Positions 13,516-17,018 of a stretch of 17,018 nt of DNA are shown in pieces. The stretch comes from an uncultured Lachnospiraceae bacterium. Lineage in GTDB: Bacteria > Bacillota > Clostridia > Lachnospirales > Lachnospiraceae. Below the pieces are notes generated by a model. That model worked only from the letters and a program-made list of their open reading frames with translations. It did no database searches and was not told the DNA's origin. The stretch lies in NCBI GenBank assembly GCA_946631935.1, contig CAMPAP010000046.1:1-17018 (forward strand), in the 5' to 3' direction. Numbering within the stretch: the first letter of the stretch is position 1; each line of letters starts with the position of its first letter. The position numbers and the translations under genes are program-made.

Positions 13516-13576
13516 GGACAAAAAAAGTACGGTTCCGGAAACTTCCGGAACCGTACTTTTTATATTCTTTTTGTCC
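13516..13576. terminator. Bidirectional intrinsic terminator
   Basis: A perfect 19-bp inverted repeat, AAAAAGTACGGTTCCGGAA (13522-13540) and its complement (13543-13561), separated by 2 nt, has an A-tract on one side and a T-tract on the other. Outer arms GGACAAAAA (13516-13524) and TTTTTGTCC (13568-13576) can also pair. It lies between the convergent lipoprotein (stop 13501) and PNPOx-like gene (stop 13587) and should stop transcription from both sides. Confidence 0.9.
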
Positions 13577-13586
13577 GGGACCCTCA

Positions 13587-13979
13587 TTAAAACTTAACCG
13601 TCTCCGGCGCTTTGGTAAAGGATGAAAATACTGCGGTTGCATCTTCAAAATAGAAAACCTCAGTGTTGTCATCATCCGCAGAATACATTCCCTGAAGGGA
13701 AGGGTATGCATCAAGCATTGACTGCTTTGCTTCTCTTCTGGGATCCTCAACAAGTTTTCCCGATACTCTGAGCCATTCTCCGTCCTTAAATGCACAGATC
13801 TCAACCTTGGGATTTGCGTGGATCTGTTTTGAAACATCCTTTGACTTTCCTGTCTGGATATACACCTTTCCTTCAAATACATTGACTGTTCCGAAAGGTC
13901 TTACCCTGGGCTGGTCTCCGTCAACTGTTGCAAGATAATACTCACCTGCGTCTTTAAGAAACTTAACTACTCTTTCCAT
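13587..13979 (-). CDS. PNPOx-like flavin-binding protein (pyridoxamine 5'-phosphate oxidase family)
   Basis: A 130-residue single-domain split-barrel protein. ATG 13979 has a perfect AGGAGG 5 nt upstream. The sequence EYYLATVDGDQPRVRPFGTV, then VYIQTGKSKDVSKQI and NPKVEICAFKDGEWLRVSGK, follows the order expected for the small FMN- or F420-binding members found in clostridia. It lacks the C-terminal part of true PdxH, so pyridoxal phosphate synthesis is unlikely; a reductase or nitroreductase-like role (as in NimA-type proteins) is more typical of this size. It starts 17 nt after the solute-binding protein stop and is probably the last gene of that transcription unit. No clear functional link to transport is apparent. 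Confidence 0.92.
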   Translation of the reverse strand: MERVVKFLKDAGEYYLATVDGDQPRVRPFGTVNVFEGKVYIQTGKSKDVSKQIHANPKVEICAFKDGEWLRVSGKLVEDPRREAKQSMLDAYPSLQGMYSADDDNTEVFYFEDATAVFSSFTKAPETVKF

Positions 13980-13996
13980 ATCTGCCTCCTAAACAA

Positions 13997-15457
13997 TTAT
14001 TTAAATACTTCATCAAGTGCCGTCTGGAGTTCCTGGGAGAAGGTCTCCTGGAACTGGGCGGGGGTCATTTCTCCTGCGATGAGTCTTTCAAATCCGTCGT
14101 ACATATTGGGATCAAGGCTCTCCCAAAGTTCAATTCCGGGATGTGCCATACAGTACTTTTGTACTTCAAAGTTTTCTTCCTTGAGTTCGGGCTTATTGGA
14201 AGTCTCGTTGTACCACCAGTCAAGAGTTGCGGGATCATCCCTGAAGGATGTATCTCCGTCAAAATAATTGTAGAGGTCATAAAGGAACTCAAATACTCTC
14301 TCAGGCTCTTTTACATTGGCGGGAATAACAAGGAAGTTACCGTCCGATGAATTGACGCATGCATTGGACTCCTGACTTCCGGAAGGACCTACGGGCCACT
14401 GTACATATGCGGTGTCCCATGTAAGATTTCCGGGCTGGTCCTTACCGGATACGGTAGGATAATTTCCGCTTTCACTCTGGATCCAGACAGACACAGGGAA
14501 GAATGCCACATTTCCGTTGTTATAGCATTTACGCATGGTATCGGAAGGATTGCCGCCGTCAAAAGCAAAGTCGTAAGGATAGCATACATTGTATGTATTG
14601 TACATATCACTTATGAGCTTAAGGACTTCACCCGTTGCTGCTGATGAAAGGGTCTCGGTGGCACCGCCTGCAGCTGCGGTTCCGTTAGAAAAACACAGCT
14701 CTCTGAAGGACTCTCCTATATATCCTCCAAAACCGTACTGGTCGATCTGTCCGTCTCCGTCAGTATCCTGAGTAAGGATCTGGCAGTATTCTATGAACTT
14801 GTCCCAGGTCCACTCTCCTCTTTTGTAGAGTTCTCTGGGATCTTCAAGATTGTTTGCTTCAAGCATCTGTATGTTAAACGCAAGGGGATATGTGTTGGTC
14901 ATACCGCCCTGAACTCTGAGGATGCATGCTTTTCCGTCTCCAAGATCTAGATATGAGAAAACCGTCTGGTCCGTAAAAAGATCGTGATCTTCGGGAAGAA
15001 TTGTATGAAGATCAAGAAGAAGTCCGTTGTTTTGCGCCGGTATTGCGATGGAAGTATCAACAAGATAAACATCGCAGTCGGGAGTACCCGCAAGCGTGGA
15101 TGTATAAAGCGATTCCCTGGTTCCTGTATATGTAAGGTTCTGCCAGTAAAAATCGATCTTATATTTTTCCTTGATCTCTGAAACCTTATTCCACTTTGCT
15201 TCGGCAATCCTCTGGTTAACTTCTTTCTCCGCCCTTAAAACTTCATCGTCGGTATCTTCATACTGGGCATTGACGTAATCCACAAGATCTTCCTTGGCAT
15301 CTCCGGTGGCATAATACTGTCTCCACCAGGAACCGATGTTTATTACCCTGTCCTTATAATCTGCGGGATCGGTCTTTCCCGATCTGCCGCATGAAGCTGC
15401 CCCGAGGACCATCAGGGATGCCAATATGATACTTAAAAACTTCTTAATGTTTCTCAT
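13997..15457 (-). CDS. ABC transporter solute-binding lipoprotein (family 1, carbohydrate type)
   Basis: A 486-residue extracellular substrate-binding protein. The start at 15457 has AGAGGTAA a few nt upstream. The signal peptide ends GAASC, with Cys23 as lipid anchor; Ala at -3 makes the lipobox slightly unusual. The fold follows family-1 binding proteins: the first lobe has STLAGTPDCDVYLVDTS, then GLLLDLHTIL, the hinge stretch YPLAFNIQMLEANNLEDPRE, WTWDKFIEYCQILTQ and the Ca-loop-like DTDGDGQIDQYGFGG (231-245), followed by MRKCYNNGNVAFFPVS and a C-terminal WYN region. Such proteins deliver sugars or oligosaccharides to ABC permeases. No permease or ATPase is in the window, so those genes must lie elsewhere or upstream to the right. 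It sits 41 nt downstream of the duplicated-domain lipoprotein. Confidence 0.93.
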   Translation of the reverse strand: MRNIKKFLSIILASLMVLGAASCGRSGKTDPADYKDRVINIGSWWRQYYATGDAKEDLVDYVNAQYEDTDDEVLRAEKEVNQRIAEAKWNKVSEIKEKYKIDFYWQNLTYTGTRESLYTSTLAGTPDCDVYLVDTSIAIPAQNNGLLLDLHTILPEDHDLFTDQTVFSYLDLGDGKACILRVQGGMTNTYPLAFNIQMLEANNLEDPRELYKRGEWTWDKFIEYCQILTQDTDGDGQIDQYGFGGYIGESFRELCFSNGTAAAGGATETLSSAATGEVLKLISDMYNTYNVCYPYDFAFDGGNPSDTMRKCYNNGNVAFFPVSVWIQSESGNYPTVSGKDQPGNLTWDTAYVQWPVGPSGSQESNACVNSSDGNFLVIPANVKEPERVFEFLYDLYNYFDGDTSFRDDPATLDWWYNETSNKPELKEENFEVQKYCMAHPGIELWESLDPNMYDGFERLIAGEMTPAQFQETFSQELQTALDEVFK

Positions 15458-15498
15458 TGCTTTACCTCTACAATATATAAGTCTGACCGGCGTCTTTT

Positions 15499-17013
15499 TT
15501 AATCCGTCTGTCCGTTATCCGGAGTTATATCAACTTCTTTTCCGACAAATACGGCATATACCTCAAAAGGACTGTTGGACTCAACAAAAATATGTGTAGC
15601 CCAGTTTTCCGGATCATCCACTCCCAGCCTCTTATATATTGTGTCTATCATGTCATAGGTTACGTAGCATACTTTTCCGTCAGCCATGGCATCTATGTCA
15701 ACGCTTGTCTCTGTATCATAGCCCGCTCTTCCTATACCGACTCTGAACCATCCTCCCTGTGAAGCGGATCCGTTCATACCGATCCAGCAGTCACCGGTCT
15801 CGGATTTATAATCAACCCTTATGATGGATCCGGGTGTTTTAAGCATCTCGAACTCTTCATCGGAAAGAGTTATATCAACCTGCTTCCATTCAGGTTTCTT
15901 ACCTGAAGATCCGGTATCAATTGCATCTGCGATGTCATAACCCTGTCCGGCCATTCCGATGCGCACCTTGAAAAGTTCTAATTCGGAATCGGATTCTATA
16001 AAGAAACTCTCAGGCCATTTCGAAGGATCGTTTCCTGCGGCCTCCGCGATCATATCATAAGTGATCTGGGCGATATTCTTTGAATCATTGATATATGCAC
16101 ATCCGTTTCCTTCATCGCCTTCAGCACCTATCAAAACAGGTTCATCACCGTCAAATCCCATAAAGACATTTCCGGAAGAGGACCTATAGGATATCTCGAT
16201 AACGGATCCTTCGGTCCTCATCTTTTCCAGGAGTTCTTCGGAAAGAACTGCTTTTTCGGAAGGTGTCCACTCGTCATAGGAACCTTCAAGGCCTTCAACA
16301 TACAGATAATCTCTTATACCGTAAAGATTGCTTCTGTCATCAGCAGGCTCAAGAGCTACATACTCGGCGGATGTATTTGCTTTTATCGCATTACCTTCTT
16401 CATCCTTAAAGGAAATGGTATAAATATAAAGTATTGCTCCCTCTAAATTACCTGCGCCTGAGTCTTCAAGTGAAAGCACCAGATAATCAACAGCTGATGC
16501 ATTGGGTATTTCAGCACTTATATTTTTTGGGTTTTTCTTCTCAAGATAAATGGACCATGAATCGATGATCTCGTTATCGTCTCCGCTTACCATATACACA
16601 TTACCGGACGTTGCGGTAAAGGCTTCTCCCTGGCTTGTTTCAAGTCCGAACTCAACGCTTTTTACCTTACCTGCGCTGCTTCCCAGAAGTTCTTTCATCC
16701 CGATGGCAACATACATCTTGCCGTTATCCGAACTTGTAACCTTGACGGCCTTTCTGCCTTCTTTATCCACAAGCTCAAGTTTTGTTTCCTTGGCAGAGGA
16801 ATTAACCATCCTGTTGCTTCCAAGAAAAGCATATTTTCCGTCGGAAAAATCGACACTTGCCGAATCGTCGAATACGAAAACATCATCAGCAGCCGTCTCT
16901 GTCACTTCAGGTACGGTCTCTTCATCCGCATCCCCGGACGATTGTCCGCAGGCTGTTACGGATAAGGCTATTGCAGCAGCCATAAGGCATGCCAACAGTC
17001 TGTGTTTTTTCAA
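15499..17013 (-). CDS. Lipoprotein with N-terminal beta-sandwich-like region and duplicated C-terminal module
   Basis: A 504-residue lipoprotein. The start is taken as TTG at 17011-17013, because KKHRLLACLMAA then reads as a normal signal peptide ending VTAC (Cys22). The frame stays open to the window edge and the ribosome site is outside it, so the true start may lie further right. After an acidic linker (about 25-45), residues 45-205 look like a jelly-roll carbohydrate-binding-like domain (KLELVDKEGRKAVKVTSSDN, KSVEFGLETSQG). Residues 248-353 and 385-494 are two copies of a related module: EWT...LSEELLEKM...GSVIEISY with ITYDMI, and EWK...LSDEEFEML...GSIIRVDY with VTYDMI, each ending in an FIES/FVES strand. 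There is no catalytic motif. With the adjacent solute-binding protein, a glycan-capture role is plausible but inferred. Confidence 0.88.
   Translation of the reverse strand: MKKHRLLACLMAAAIALSVTACGQSSGDADEETVPEVTETAADDVFVFDDSASVDFSDGKYAFLGSNRMVNSSAKETKLELVDKEGRKAVKVTSSDNGKMYVAIGMKELLGSSAGKVKSVEFGLETSQGEAFTATSGNVYMVSGDDNEIIDSWSIYLEKKNPKNISAEIPNASAVDYLVLSLEDSGAGNLEGAILYIYTISFKDEEGNAIKANTSAEYVALEPADDRSNLYGIRDYLYVEGLEGSYDEWTPSEKAVLSEELLEKMRTEGSVIEISYRSSSGNVFMGFDGDEPVLIGAEGDEGNGCAYINDSKNIAQITYDMIAEAAGNDPSKWPESFFIESDSELELFKVRIGMAGQGYDIADAIDTGSSGKKPEWKQVDITLSDEEFEMLKTPGSIIRVDYKSETGDCWIGMNGSASQGGWFRVGIGRAGYDTETSVDIDAMADGKVCYVTYDMIDTIYKRLGVDDPENWATHIFVESNSPFEVYAVFVGKEVDITPDNGQTD
15532..16272 (-). repeat. 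Tandem protein-module duplication inside the 504-residue lipoprotein
   Basis: The segment encoding residues 248-353 (15955-16272) and that encoding residues 385-494 (15532-15861) align over their whole lengths at protein level. Shared landmarks are EW at the start, LSxEExExxxTxGSxI, the G-x-x-x-x-G-x-x-G strand, xTYDMI, NDPxxW/DDPxxW and F(I/V)ES. A short Gly/Ser/Lys linker separates them. Confidence 0.7.
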
Positions 17014-17018
17014 ATCAA

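Noticed and set aside
13073..13882. 269-aa minus-strand open frame
   Set aside because: It spans the strong terminator and overlaps the second lipoprotein and the PNPOx-like gene in other frames; composition is not protein-like.
15458..15498. TATATT as a promoter for the solute-binding protein
   Set aside because: No acceptable -35 at 16-18 nt; the short gap fits an internal operon junction better.

Overview
The window looks like a chromosomal piece of a low-to-moderate GC Clostridia genome, most likely Lachnospiraceae (Butyrivibrio/Lachnospira-like). The grounds are sigma-A promoters with TG-extended -10 boxes, strong purine-rich Shine-Dalgarno sites, many lipoproteins with a lipobox, a fused FeoA-FeoB iron transporter and a small conserved Firmicutes protein. 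The family-level assignment is inference. I saw no rRNA, tRNA, CRISPR array or transposase.

Left part (1-3053, all minus strand): a truncated unknown gene at the edge (1-259); an AAA+ ATPase of the CbxX/CfxQ (SpoVK-like) type carrying an N-terminal RNA-polymerase alpha-CTD-like domain (403-1482); a 384-nt gene-free stretch (1483-1866) holding a large three-tier hairpin (1672-1763) with a T-tract, which could be an sRNA or the terminator of the next gene; a LysR-type regulator (1867-2772); and a conserved 73-aa protein (2832-3053). Divergent from these, a consensus promoter and a near-palindromic DtxR-like site precede feoAB (3214-5589, plus strand).

Middle part (5601-10553, minus strand): a tightly packed four-gene cluster read from right to left. 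It encodes a PAS-like/degenerate GGDEF/EAL c-di-GMP phosphodiesterase, an adenosine deaminase (4 nt gap, its SD overlapping the upstream stop), an exported beta-helix protein, and an integral-membrane acyltransferase of family 3 (11-nt overlap). This arrangement suggests coupled expression of nucleotide signalling and cell-surface modification; the functional link is inferred.

Right part (10728-17018): a divergent plus-strand pair of lipoproteins, the first with a charged linker and Ca-loop-like motifs, the second with four exact 26-residue His/Cys repeats. They end at a perfect bidirectional terminator (about 13522-13561). Facing them on the minus strand are a lipoprotein with a duplicated C-terminal module (start at the right edge), an ABC-type solute-binding lipoprotein and a PNPOx-like flavoprotein. 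The last three are closely spaced and probably form one transcription unit whose promoter, and any permease genes, lie outside the window.

The two most unusual items are the alpha-CTD/AAA+ fusion, which retains every DNA-contact residue of the E. coli alpha-CTD that I checked, and the hairpin RNA candidate, whose imperfect stem positions are all G-U pairs on the minus strand only.
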